A DNA stretch of 64,000 nt from contig NZ_JAIVAC010000004.1 of the NCBI RefSeq assembly GCF_020171655.1, positions 53,594 through 117,593 on the forward strand. The letters run 5' to 3'. The DNA comes from Exiguobacterium aestuarii. Lineage in GTDB: Bacteria; Bacillota; Bacilli; Exiguobacteriales; Exiguobacteriaceae. Positions 25,336 to 38,896 of the stretch are shown piece by piece. The notes beneath the pieces were generated by a model. That model saw only the letters and a program-made list of their open reading frames with translations. It was not told where the DNA came from and ran no database searches. The first letter of the stretch is position 1. Each line of letters begins with the position of its first letter. Made by a program: the position numbers and the translations under genes.

Positions 25336-27213
25336 ATGAGTGTGTGGCAACAGTTATACGAAACATATAATGAACATCTTGACGAAGTCGGGGAACTCAG
25401 CACTCGTTGGGAAGGACAGACATTTACATTGCTACCAGTGTCTCATACTACTCAAACTGCACATATCACGGTCCATATTACACCCGAAGGTGAATTTCAT
25501 TCCGCGGAAGTGATTCCTAAAGGACAAGGGAACACATTGATTCCGTGTACCGAAGATTCCGCAGGTCGAGCTGGGAGTGTAGTTTCTCCTTATCCATTGC
25601 ATGACAAATTACCTTACGTCGCTGGAGACTACGAGAAGTATGGAGGTAGTTATAAAAAGGATAGTGCGTATAACGCGTACATTCAAAATCTAAAAGAGTG
25701 GTCAGAATCTTCATTTGGCTTCGGCCGCTTGAAGAGTATCTATAACTATCTGGTAAAAGGTTGTCTGATTGAAGATTTAGTAATGGCAGAAAAACTGTTT
25801 TTAAATGATGACGGGACTCTGAAATGGACGTGGGATGGAAAAGACGACAAACCAGACATATATTCTGTTATTTCGAGTGGTGTGGAAGGAGCTTTCATTC
25901 GTTTTAATGTGCATTCAGTAAATGAGTTAAACAAAGAAACGTGGAATGATGCTCAATTCTATCAATCATTTATCTCCTTCTATGAAAGTAAGGAACGAGA
26001 GTCGAGCTTATGTTTTGTTACAGGAAACTGTTCAATAGGAACGACAAAACATGCGAATAAGATACGAAATGCAGGTGATAAAGCGAAGTTAATTTCATCA
26101 AATGACAGTAGCGGGTTTACATTTAGAGGTCGATTTGATAAAGCGACAGAGGCAGCGACGATTAGTTATGAAGTATCGCAAAAGGCTCATAATGCTCTAA
26201 AATGGCTAATTTTAAAGCAAGGAATAAAAATTGATCAACGTATCTTTTTGATTTGGGGAGTTCAAGAGACTCGTTTACCTAATGCGATTGAATCAACGTT
26301 TTCTTTATCATCATTTTTTCAAGATGAAGTAACAAGCAAAACAGATACAAATTCAGAAGGAGCTAGAGCTTTTTCTGAATCGTTACTCGGGTACAAAAGA
26401 TTGTTACCACGACAAAAAGTAAACATTTTGATGATGGATGCTGCCACAACAGGCCGACTTGCTATTCTGTATTATCGTTCATTTGATCAAGAACAATATT
26501 TTGAACGTTTAGAGAGATGGCATACACACAATCCATGGGAGTATATCTATAAGGATCATGAAGGGAACATCCGAAATTATACGGGTGCACCAGCTCTAAA
26601 AGATATTGCGACGATGGCATATGGAACACATGCGAATGACCATTTGATTAAAGCGACTGTTGAGCGTTTGCTACCATCGGTCGTGGATGAGAGACGAATT
26701 CCGGATGACATTCGACGAAGTTTGATGCAACGAGCGTCTAATCCAGTCGGGATGGAAAAATGGGAGTGGGAGAAAACGCTACAGATTGCTTGTGGAGTGA
26801 TTAATAAGAAAGAAGGGATGAATGTGGCTTTAGACCGTGAATCAACAGATCGTGACTATTTGTTTGGACGCTTATTGGCACTTGCTGACTACTTAGAAAG
26901 GAAGGCGCTAAAAGAACAACGTGAAAATCGTGCCACCAATGCCATTCGATACATGAATGCATTTTCTCAAAAGCCAGCTCGGACGTGGTTAACGATTCAA
27001 AGTGCACTTCAGCCTTACCAGGCGAAATTAGGAGGGAAGGTCACCTACATCAATAGTCAAATCGATGAGGTGGGTTCACGAATTGATCCGAGAGACTTCA
27101 CGAATAAGCCGTTGTCGGAAAGATATTTGCTAGGTTTTTATAGCCAACGTCATGACCTTTATCAAAAGAAAGAAGTAGTGAACCCATCAGAAGAGGAGAG
27201 TGTTGAAGTATGA
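25336..27213 (+). CDS. cas8c: Cascade large subunit Cas8c (Csd1)
   Basis: 625 residues, typical length for Csd1. Landmarks include YIQNLKEWSESSFGFGRLKS, CFVTGNCSIGTTKHANKIRN followed by KLISSNDSSGFTFRGRF, and the C-terminal YLLGFYSQRHDLYQKK. It recognises the PAM and opens target DNA within Cascade; an internal start often yields a small Cas11 subunit in I-C systems, and Met codons in the last third would permit that here. Overlaps cas7 by 4 bp. Confidence 0.95.
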   Translation: MSVWQQLYETYNEHLDEVGELSTRWEGQTFTLLPVSHTTQTAHITVHITPEGEFHSAEVIPKGQGNTLIPCTEDSAGRAGSVVSPYPLHDKLPYVAGDYEKYGGSYKKDSAYNAYIQNLKEWSESSFGFGRLKSIYNYLVKGCLIEDLVMAEKLFLNDDGTLKWTWDGKDDKPDIYSVISSGVEGAFIRFNVHSVNELNKETWNDAQFYQSFISFYESKERESSLCFVTGNCSIGTTKHANKIRNAGDKAKLISSNDSSGFTFRGRFDKATEAATISYEVSQKAHNALKWLILKQGIKIDQRIFLIWGVQETRLPNAIESTFSLSSFFQDEVTSKTDTNSEGARAFSESLLGYKRLLPRQKVNILMMDAATTGRLAILYYRSFDQEQYFERLERWHTHNPWEYIYKDHEGNIRNYTGAPALKDIATMAYGTHANDHLIKATVERLLPSVVDERRIPDDIRRSLMQRASNPVGMEKWEWEKTLQIACGVINKKEGMNVALDRESTDRDYLFGRLLALADYLERKALKEQRENRATNAIRYMNAFSQKPARTWLTIQSALQPYQAKLGGKVTYINSQIDEVGSRIDPRDFTNKPLSERYLLGFYSQRHDLYQKKEVVNPSEEESVEV

Positions 27214-28064
27214 ACACGTTAGATCACAAAATCGATTTTACCGTCATTTTATCTGTGTCAAAAGCAAACCCGAACGGAGATCCGTTGAACGGTAATCGCC
27301 CAAGACAAAACTACGACGGTTACGGTGAAATTTCTGATGTGGCCATTAAACGGAAAATTCGTAACCGGTTACAAGACATGGGCGAATCCATTTTCGTGCA
27401 ATCAAACGATCGTCGTGTTGATGAGTTTGATAGTCTGCGCGCGCGTGCAGAAGCTAATGAAGATTTGAAGAAATTAATGAAAGGAAAAGGAATGGGTGAA
27501 TTGTTTGCCCAAGAAGCTTGTGCCACTTGGATGGATGTACGTTCATTCGGACAAGTGTTCGCTTTTAAAGGGGATAAATCAGGGGTGTCAATTGGTGTTA
27601 GAGGTCCGGTTTCTATCCATACAGCCACAAGCGTTGCTCCGATTGATGTGACAAGTATGCAAATTACAAAAAGCGTGAACTCTGAAAGTGGGAAAGATCG
27701 TGGTTCAGATACAATGGGGATGAAGCATCGTGTAGATCATGGATTATACGTATTGAACGGGAGTATTAATACTCAACTTGCTGAAAAAACGAATTTCACG
27801 AAAGAAGATGCTGAAAAATTGAAGCAGGTACTAGTAACACTATTTGAAAACGATGCTTCTTCGGCTCGCCCTGAAGGAAGTATGGAAGTGCATAAAGTGT
27901 ATTGGTGGGAACATAACTCAAAATTAGGTCAGTACTCTTCCGCTAAAGTTCATCGTTCGGTCACAGTGCGACCGACAACTGATGAACCGAAAGATTTTTC
28001 GGATTACGAGATTCAAGTCACTCCACTCGATGGATTAGAACCTGAAGTGATAGATGGACTATAA
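27210..28064 (+). CDS. cas7c: Cascade backbone subunit Cas7c (Csd2)
   Basis: 284 residues, Cas7 RAMP family, I-C subtype. The N-terminal signature SKANPNGDPLNGNRPR is diagnostic of Csd2/Csh2-type Cas7, followed by SDVAIKRKIRNRLQDMG. Several copies form the helical backbone that holds the crRNA spacer. Its 3' end overlaps cas4 by 11 bp. Confidence 0.96.
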   Translation: MNTLDHKIDFTVILSVSKANPNGDPLNGNRPRQNYDGYGEISDVAIKRKIRNRLQDMGESIFVQSNDRRVDEFDSLRARAEANEDLKKLMKGKGMGELFAQEACATWMDVRSFGQVFAFKGDKSGVSIGVRGPVSIHTATSVAPIDVTSMQITKSVNSESGKDRGSDTMGMKHRVDHGLYVLNGSINTQLAEKTNFTKEDAEKLKQVLVTLFENDASSARPEGSMEVHKVYWWEHNSKLGQYSSAKVHRSVTVRPTTDEPKDFSDYEIQVTPLDGLEPEVIDGL

Positions 28065-28713
28065 ACAAGATGATTCCTATTTATTGTTGTCAGGAATTCA
28101 GCACTTTCAATTTTGTCCTCGACAATGGGCACTGATTCATATTGAACAACAGTGGGAAGAAAACGTCCGTACAGTGGAAGGTCAGCATTTACATCAAAAA
28201 GCCGATGATCCTTATGTTCGAGAAAAGCGAAAAGATAAGTTGACTGTTAGAGGAATGGCCGTCAAGTCGGAATCACTAAACATTAGCGGTCAATGTGATG
28301 TGGTTGAATTTGTAGAACATCCGACAGGGGTTTCGTTGCATGGAACCCCTGGTCTGTATCGCCCTATACCTGTGGAGTATAAAAGAGGGAAGCCGAAAGT
28401 GGGAAAAGAAGACGAATTGCAGTTAGCTGCTCAAGCCATTTGTTTAGAAGAGATGTTTTTATGCTCGATTGATGAAGGTTATCTTTATTATCATGAGACA
28501 AAACATCGGCATCAGGTCATGCTGTCAGATGCGCTGAAAGATGAAGTAAGAAAGATTGTAAGTAAGATGAATGATTATTATCGAACGCGCTATACACCTC
28601 GTGTAAAAACAGGGCCGCATTGCAAAAGTTGCTCCCTTCAAAATATTTGTTTACCTGAATTGATGGTTCGAGAAAGTGTAACAACATATTTGGAGAGGAG
28701 GATAAAAGATTGA
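28054..28713 (+). CDS. cas4: CRISPR adaptation exonuclease Cas4
   Basis: 219 residues. A RecB-like nuclease core (QCDVVEF...PVEYKRGKPK...QLAAQAICLEEMF) is combined with the four cysteines of the iron-sulfur cluster: one in FCPRQW near residue 22 and three in HCKSCSLQNICLP near the end. Cas4 trims prespacers and selects those next to a PAM, working with Cas1-Cas2. Overlaps both neighbours. Confidence 0.95.
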   Translation: MDYKQDDSYLLLSGIQHFQFCPRQWALIHIEQQWEENVRTVEGQHLHQKADDPYVREKRKDKLTVRGMAVKSESLNISGQCDVVEFVEHPTGVSLHGTPGLYRPIPVEYKRGKPKVGKEDELQLAAQAICLEEMFLCSIDEGYLYYHETKHRHQVMLSDALKDEVRKIVSKMNDYYRTRYTPRVKTGPHCKSCSLQNICLPELMVRESVTTYLERRIKD

Positions 28714-29741
28714 AAAAATTATTAAATACGCTTTTTGTGAATCAGTCAGATGCATATCTTGCACTTGATGGCGGTAATGTACTAGTAAGGAAAGAAGATG
28801 AAGTTCTAGGAAGAGTACCTCTTCACAACCTCGAAGGAATCGTTACTTTCGGATATACCGGTGCGAGTCCTGCGCTTATGGGATATTGTGCGGAGCATAA
28901 CGTTCCGATTACATTTATGACCAAGAACGGACGATTTTTAGCCCGTGTCATTGGAGAAAGTAAAGGGAACGTAGTATTGCGTAAAACGCAATATCGACTT
29001 TCAGATTGTGAGAGTCAGTCCGCCGTTGTAGCGAGGAATTTTATTCTTGGTAAAGTATACAACCAAAAATGGATGTTGGAGCGCGTTACACGAGATTACC
29101 CGATGCGTGTTGATGTTGAGCGATTTAAAGAAACATCAAAATACTTATCGAATAAGTTGATTGAAATTCGTCAGTGTGATGACTTAGAAAGGTTACGAGG
29201 TCTCGAAGGAAAAGTTGCTGTTCACTATAATCAATTATTTGATGACATGATCCTTCAACAAAAAGAAGAGTTTATCTTCAAGGGACGTTCAAAGCGACCA
29301 CCACTCGATCGCGTCAATGCGATGCTTTCTTTTGCTTACAGTTTATTAGCGCGAGACTGTAGCGCTGCACTCGAATCGGTAGGGTTAGATGCGTACGTTG
29401 GTTTTTTACATCGCGAACGACCAGGGAGAATTTCTCTTGCGCTTGATTTGATGGAAGAGTTGCGAGGGATTTATGCAGATCGTTTCGTCCTCTCGCTAAT
29501 CAACTTAAAAGTGATACAATCCAAACATTTTGTTCAAAAAGAGAACGGTGCAATCCTAATGACTGAAGAAGGTCGAAAAGTATTTTTGTCATCTTGGCAA
29601 AAGAAAAAACAAGAAATGATTCAACATCCCTATCTAAAAGAAAAGATGATGTGGGGGTTAGTACCCTATGCTCAAGCCTTATTATTGGCAAGGTATTTGC
29701 GCGGTGATTTAGAGGAATACCCATCTTTCTTGTATAAGTGA
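28710..29741 (+). CDS. cas1: CRISPR integrase Cas1
   Basis: 343 residues, starting at TTG (28710) that overlaps the cas4 stop, with GAGAGGAGG upstream. The beta-strand N-domain contains LEGIVTFGYTGASPALMGYC. The helical C-domain has the catalytic Glu region GLEGKVAVHYNQLF, His in GFLHRERPGRISLALDLMEE and the acidic residues of that last stretch. With Cas2 it inserts new spacers at the leader end of the array. Confidence 0.96.
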   Translation: MKKLLNTLFVNQSDAYLALDGGNVLVRKEDEVLGRVPLHNLEGIVTFGYTGASPALMGYCAEHNVPITFMTKNGRFLARVIGESKGNVVLRKTQYRLSDCESQSAVVARNFILGKVYNQKWMLERVTRDYPMRVDVERFKETSKYLSNKLIEIRQCDDLERLRGLEGKVAVHYNQLFDDMILQQKEEFIFKGRSKRPPLDRVNAMLSFAYSLLARDCSAALESVGLDAYVGFLHRERPGRISLALDLMEELRGIYADRFVLSLINLKVIQSKHFVQKENGAILMTEEGRKVFLSSWQKKKQEMIQHPYLKEKMMWGLVPYAQALLLARYLRGDLEEYPSFLYK

Positions 29742-29751
29742 GGAATGAAAA

Positions 29752-30042
29752 ATGCTTATTTTAGTAACCTATGATGTCAATACAACTTCACCTGGCGGGA
29801 CGAGACGTCTTCGTCAAGTGGCCAAGGTATGCCAACAGTATGGGCAACGCGTGCAAAATAGTGTATTTGAATGTATAGTCGATCAAACCGAATTTACATC
29901 ATTGAAATTACGGCTAAAAGAAATTGTAGACATTGAACGGGATAGTCTTCGGTTTTATCGATTAGGAAATCATCATGCTTCTAAAGTTGAGCATGTGGGC
30001 GTAAAAGAATCTTTAGATTTGGAAGGTCCTCTCATTTTTTAA
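29752..30042 (+). CDS. cas2: CRISPR adaptation protein Cas2
   Basis: 96 residues, ferredoxin-like fold with the N-terminal LVTYDVNTTSPGGTRRLRQV (Asp8 is the conserved metal-site position) and QNSVFECIVD. It bridges two Cas1 dimers. Last gene of the cas operon; the leader and array follow on the same strand. Confidence 0.96.
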   Translation: MLILVTYDVNTTSPGGTRRLRQVAKVCQQYGQRVQNSVFECIVDQTEFTSLKLRLKEIVDIERDSLRFYRLGNHHASKVEHVGVKESLDLEGPLIF

Positions 30043-30221
30043 AATTCGGGATGATTTCAATTCGTGCGAAGCTAAAGTGAACATGATTTTCTAGAGGGGT
30101 TCGCACCTAATTTATCCTGTAGAGTTAATTGATTTTGTAGTATTTTCAGAAGATAACGTCCTTTAAAGGATAATATTTCCTTGAAAATTGTTTTAGTCGA
30201 TTGATTTGTCTAAAATCGGCT
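30043..30221 (+). promoter_or_regulatory. CRISPR leader
   Basis: A 179-bp AT-rich stretch with no gene between cas2 and the first repeat. It contains TTCGTGCGAA (30061-30070) and, 30 bp later, TTCGCACCT (30100-30108), which repeats the 5' part of the CRISPR repeat and forms an inverted pair with the first element. It should hold the array promoter and the Cas1-Cas2 docking signals. Confidence 0.8.
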
Positions 30222-34877
<4,656 letters not shown>

Positions 34878-34956
34878 TAGACTTGTGTATTTGTAGAACA
34901 GAAGAAAACAAAGTTTGCGCCTCACGTTAGTGAATAATTTGAAATTTCGAATTTTA

Positions 34957-34994
34957 AAAAAGCCGTTCTGAATCAATCATTCAGATCGGCTTTT
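34957..34994. terminator. bidirectional terminator between array and DHA2 exporter
   Basis: AAAAGCCGTTCTGAAT pairs with ATTCAGATCGGCTTTT (one mismatch) around CAATC. It ends the minus-strand exporter gene and would also stop transcripts leaving the CRISPR array. Confidence 0.9.
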
Positions 34995-34999
34995 CCATA

Positions 35000-36496
35000 T
35001 TAATTCGCTTGTTTCAATTCTTCAACAGCTTCTACATTATCATCGAACTTCCGTACATCCACGCGTTTCACGAAAAATGCTAAAACAAGCGCCAAGAGGT
35101 TCATCCCGAGTGCGACGTAAAATGAATATTGAATCCCGGATAAGAGGGCTTGCTGAGTGATGGCACCCATCGAACTCTCTGTGAGCGTCGCAGGATCGAC
35201 TCCTGTCATCAATGATTCAGCTTCCGTACGTGTCACCGAGTTCATGATGGTCACGAGTACTGCCGTACCAATCGCACCGGATACTTGTTGGGCCGTGTTG
35301 TTGATGGCCGTTCCGTGCGGGTTGAGGCGAGTTGGCAATTGGTTCAGTCCATTAGTCATGATGGGCATCATGACCATTGACATCCCGAACATACGCAACG
35401 TGTACGTTAAGACGATGTATGTGTAGGTCGAGTCAAGTTGGACGTTTGCGAGCATGTACGTCGATACCGCGGTGATTGTCAATCCGGTAAGTGCCAATAA
35501 TTTTGGTCCGAATCGGTCAAACAGTTTCCCTGTGATCGGTGACATGATTCCCATGATGATCGCACCAGGGAGAAGCATGAGCCCTGAATCGAGTGGGGAA
35601 ATGCCACGAACGCTTTGGACGTAAGCCGGTGTCAAAATCATACCGGAGAACATGGCGACCGCGTTGACCATCGCAATGACTGACGCGAGTGCGAACATCG
35701 GATGTTTGTAAGCACGCAAGTTGAGCAATGGTTTTTCCATATGGAGCTGACGATAGATGAATGCGATCAATGAGATGGCACCAACGATCATCGTCGCCAA
35801 GACGATTGGGTTATCCCAGCCGTCCGAGCTTGCTGAACTGACACCGTATAAAATCCCGCCAAATCCGAGTGTCGATAAGACGAGTGACAAGTAATCGAGT
35901 GACTGGTCTTTGTTTTGGACCATGACGTTCTCCGCTTTCCAAACAGCGAGCGCGAGACCGATGATGGCGAGCGGTAAAATCATTTCGAATAAGACGCGCC
36001 AGTCATAGTACTCGACGATATAACCCGAGAGTGTCGGTCCAATCGCAGGTGCTGAGATCATGACGAGCCCGAAAATCCCCATCGCCATCCCACGTTTTTC
36101 ACGCGGGAAACTTACGAGCATGACGTTCATTAAGAGTGGCCCCATCGTGGAGGCTCCGACGGCCTGAATCATCCGACCGCTCAACAACCAGCCAAAGTTT
36201 GGCGAGAAGGCCGCGATCGCCGTACCGATGGCGAAAATACTCATCGAGGTGATGAACAAGCTTCGGTTAGAAAAACGAGTGATCAAATAGGCGGATGCCG
36301 GGACGAGTACACCTGTCACGAGCATAAAGCCTGTCGCAAGCCATTGTACGGTCGAGTAGTCTGCAATCTCAAGATCGACCATGATTGATGGGAGCGCGAC
36401 GTTGAGTAATGAGTTGTTTAAAAATGCGATAAACGCACCCGCAAAGAGGACCGCCAACATGACGTAAGGCGGTTTCTTTTGGAATTCTGGTTTCAT
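35000..36496 (-). CDS. DHA2-family multidrug exporter (EmrB/QacA type, 14 TM)
   Basis: 498 residues, 14 hydrophobic segments. Motif A equivalent LITRFSNRSLF, the DHA2 signature NVALPSIMVDL at the first helix and motif C GPTLSGYIVEYYDWRVLFEM are visible. It should export lipophilic drugs by proton antiport. The ATG at 36496 follows AAAGGAGCC; longer in-frame starts have no ribosome site. Divergent from a TetR regulator, with an inverted repeat between them. Confidence 0.9.
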   Translation of the reverse strand: MKPEFQKKPPYVMLAVLFAGAFIAFLNNSLLNVALPSIMVDLEIADYSTVQWLATGFMLVTGVLVPASAYLITRFSNRSLFITSMSIFAIGTAIAAFSPNFGWLLSGRMIQAVGASTMGPLLMNVMLVSFPREKRGMAMGIFGLVMISAPAIGPTLSGYIVEYYDWRVLFEMILPLAIIGLALAVWKAENVMVQNKDQSLDYLSLVLSTLGFGGILYGVSSASSDGWDNPIVLATMIVGAISLIAFIYRQLHMEKPLLNLRAYKHPMFALASVIAMVNAVAMFSGMILTPAYVQSVRGISPLDSGLMLLPGAIIMGIMSPITGKLFDRFGPKLLALTGLTITAVSTYMLANVQLDSTYTYIVLTYTLRMFGMSMVMMPIMTNGLNQLPTRLNPHGTAINNTAQQVSGAIGTAVLVTIMNSVTRTEAESLMTGVDPATLTESSMGAITQQALLSGIQYSFYVALGMNLLALVLAFFVKRVDVRKFDDNVEAVEELKQAN

Positions 36497-36579
36497 ATGG
36501 ATGGCTCCTTTATTTTCTAAATAGTTATGTGTTGGTAAGTGTCGATGAAATGATTTTATACCCGTTGTATAAATAAAGC

Positions 36580-36610
36580 AACCATTTTGTACTATTAGTC
36601 TAAAATGGTT
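36580..36610. promoter_or_regulatory. inverted repeat between DHA2 exporter and TetR gene
   Basis: AACCATTTT (36580-36588) and AAAATGGTT (36602-36610) are exact reverse complements 13 bp apart, centred between the divergent genes. A likely operator of the TetR-family regulator. Confidence 0.6.
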
Positions 36611-36660
36611 TTCGGTGCTATAGTAAAGGTACAAATTAGATAGAACGGAGTCATAAGAGA

Positions 36661-37533
36661 ATGAAAGAGAAAAAGCGAAAAGTCGCAGATATTGCCATGT
36701 CTCTCTTCATCGAAAATGGAGTGCAACACACATCGGTGCAAGAGATTATCGACCGTGCCAATATCTCAAAAGGGACGTTTTATAACTACTTCTCATCGAA
36801 GACGGATTGCGTGGCCAGTATCCTCGAAAACTTACGATATGATGCCGGACAGCGCCGGATTGAGATGCAGATGGGACGGGACAAACGAGATCGTGATGTC
36901 TTTATCGAGCAAATCTCGATATTGATTCAATTGAACGAAGAACGGAACTTGCACGCGTTATTTGAATCGATCATGTCGTCAAACGAGAATGAATTGAAAA
37001 AACTCGTACTTCAACATCGCATTTATGAAATTGAATGGATTGCGATGCGTTTGACGGAAATCATCGGAGAGGCTGTCAGACCGTATTCGATGGAATTGAC
37101 GGTGCTCTTTAACGGGATGTTGCAACATATCTTGTTCACGAACCGAATCACGAATGCTGCTTACTCTCCTCAAAAAGTCGTGCGCAGTTTATATACGTAC
37201 GTAGAACTGATTGCTGCACGAATGATAGAGACAGGGGAACATGTCTTGAACCCGGTTACGGTCGAGCAAATGCGGGGGACGACAGATAAACACCTTGTCA
37301 CAATCGAAGAATTGAACGAGATGGCTGCTCGTATCGAAGAGCATGTCGAGATGACGGAAGAACAACGAGATTTGTTCGATGCAATCTCACATGAACTGAA
37401 ACAAGAACGTCTTCGGAAAATTGTCTTAGAGCAGTTGTTGAAGCCATTTCAGCGTCTATTTAAAGGCGTGACAGGCGAGACGGAAGTCCAAAAGTTTACG
37501 AATCTCGTCTGGCTGTATACACGGACACATTAA
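36661..37533 (+). CDS. TetR family transcriptional regulator, long form
   Basis: 290 residues, well above the usual 190-220. The N-terminal helix-turn-helix (about 25-50, VQEIIDRANISKGTFYNYFS) is standard. The extra length is an acidic helical C-terminus (about 210-290). Divergent from the DHA2 exporter and probably its repressor. ACGGAGTC precedes the ATG. Confidence 0.88.
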   Translation: MKEKKRKVADIAMSLFIENGVQHTSVQEIIDRANISKGTFYNYFSSKTDCVASILENLRYDAGQRRIEMQMGRDKRDRDVFIEQISILIQLNEERNLHALFESIMSSNENELKKLVLQHRIYEIEWIAMRLTEIIGEAVRPYSMELTVLFNGMLQHILFTNRITNAAYSPQKVVRSLYTYVELIAARMIETGEHVLNPVTVEQMRGTTDKHLVTIEELNEMAARIEEHVEMTEEQRDLFDAISHELKQERLRKIVLEQLLKPFQRLFKGVTGETEVQKFTNLVWLYTRTH

Positions 37534-37648
37534 GGACAAAAATTTCCCGATGCAGTAATATAGAAGAAACAAGGAATGGAAAAAAGAATCAAAAAGTTTC
37601 CTCGAAAAAGAATTGATTCCTACAAATTCATGCGCTACAATCAAATTA

Positions 37649-37664
37649 CCGAAAGCGCTTTCGG
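37649..37664. promoter_or_regulatory. LacI-type operator before the LacI gene
   Basis: CCGAAAGCGCTTTCGG is a perfect 16-bp palindrome with the central CG typical of LacI/GalR operators, 16 bp before the LacI start. It suggests autoregulation; CcpA could also recognise its core. Confidence 0.75.
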
Positions 37665-37679
37665 GAAGAGGAGAATAAC

Positions 37680-38693
37680 ATGGGTACGATTTATGATTTA
37701 GCCAAAAAAACAGGATTCTCAATCACGACAGTGTCCAAAGCGTTGAACAACTACAAAGACGTGAGCGACAAGACGAGAGCAAAGATTCTTCAAGCCGCTG
37801 CTGAGATGGACTACTTGCCGAACGCACATGCCCAGTCGTTATCGACGAAAAAATCATGGGCGATCGGGGTCATGTTCTCAGAGGCGAATGAAGTTGGGAT
37901 GAAGCACCCGTTCTTCAACGGGATCATCGAAAGTTTTCGTCACGCGACAGAGGAGCAAGGCTATGATTTGATCTTCGCCTCGCGTAACCTGCGCAATCGT
38001 GACATGAGTTATCTCGAACACTTCAAACACCGTGCGGTCGACGGCATCGTCGTCATCTGCTCGGACCGAATGGATGAGCAAGTTCAGGAGCTCATGCGAA
38101 GCGACATCCCGATCGTCGTCGTCGATATGGACAGCGCCAATTGTAGCGTCGTCTATTCCGACAACATCGAAGGGGCACGTCTCGCTGTGAATTACCTCTA
38201 TGAACTCGGTCATCGAAAAATTGCCCACATCGCTGGGGATGAGACGATTGACGCTGGAGCGGCACGGATCAAAGGATATGAACTTGCGATGCAAGAGCTG
38301 AACCTTCCGATTCGACCAGGCTACCTCGTCAACGCTGGTTTCTTCTCAGTAGGAGAAGGCAAGCAAGCGATGGAACGATTGCTTGAACTCGACGATCAAC
38401 CGACTGCTGTCTTTGTGGCCGGGGATCAGATGGCAATCGGCGTCATCGAAGCAATTCACGAACACGGTCTTCACGTCCCGAATGACATTTCTGTCATCGG
38501 ATATGACGACATTGAAATGATCCAATACATTACGCCGAAACTGACTACGATTCGCCAAGATACGGATGAAATCGGGGAAGCGGCAGCAGAACTTTTACTT
38601 GAACAAATGACCGCGAAAGAGCGACTCACCGAACGTCGCATCATTCCGGTACGCTTAGTAGAACGGGCATCTTGTGCGCCGGTCAAACAGTGA
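37680..38693 (+). CDS. LacI family transcriptional regulator
   Basis: 337 residues. The LacI helix-turn-helix begins MGTIYDLAKKTGFSITTVSK with hinge helix AHAQSLSTKKS, followed by a periplasmic-binding-protein-like effector domain (about 60-330). GAGGAGAAT precedes the ATG. It lies before an ABC uptake operon for oligosaccharides that ends in a GH1 beta-glucosidase; operators matching its own promoter site lie in front of that operon. It is therefore probably the local repressor, induced by a beta-glucoside. Confidence 0.9.
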   Translation: MGTIYDLAKKTGFSITTVSKALNNYKDVSDKTRAKILQAAAEMDYLPNAHAQSLSTKKSWAIGVMFSEANEVGMKHPFFNGIIESFRHATEEQGYDLIFASRNLRNRDMSYLEHFKHRAVDGIVVICSDRMDEQVQELMRSDIPIVVVDMDSANCSVVYSDNIEGARLAVNYLYELGHRKIAHIAGDETIDAGAARIKGYELAMQELNLPIRPGYLVNAGFFSVGEGKQAMERLLELDDQPTAVFVAGDQMAIGVIEAIHEHGLHVPNDISVIGYDDIEMIQYITPKLTTIRQDTDEIGEAAAELLLEQMTAKERLTERRIIPVRLVERASCAPVKQ

Positions 38694-38708
38694 TTTATAG
38701 CCAATGAT

Positions 38709-38775
38709 ATTTCGAAGTCGCTCTCTTTTCTTCAGCGGATGGAGAGGGGAGCGCGATTTCGAAAGTCATTTTTAG
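38709..38775 (+). terminator. possible long hairpin terminator after the LacI gene
   Basis: TTTCGAA at 38710-38716 pairs with TTCGAAA at 38758-38764, with further pairing of GCTCTC and GAGGGGAGCG inside, followed by CATTTTT. Imperfect. Confidence 0.4.
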
Positions 38776-38780
38776 AGAAA

Positions 38781-38831
38781 ATCGAAACCGCTTTCGATAT
38801 TTTATTTCGGATGAACCGAAAGCGCTTTCGA
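38781..38831. promoter_or_regulatory. two LacI-type operators in front of the ABC sugar operon
   Basis: ATCGAAACCGCTTTCGAT (38781-38798) and CCGAAAGCGCTTTCGA (38816-38831) share the core of the perfect palindrome in front of the LacI gene. Their centres are about 34 bp apart, close to three helical turns, which would suit cooperative binding. Confidence 0.7.
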
Positions 38832-38849
38832 TAATTATTCACCTCTTTT

Positions 38850-38863
38850 TGCAAGCGCTTTCT
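38850..38863. promoter_or_regulatory. candidate cre (CcpA) site before the ABC sugar operon
   Basis: TGCAAGCGCTTTCT matches the catabolite-responsive element pattern TGNAANCGNNNNCA except at the last base. It lies 34 bp before the binding-protein start, suggesting glucose repression. Confidence 0.55.
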
Positions 38864-38896
38864 ACTATTACTTATAAAAAAGGATGGGAACAACAC

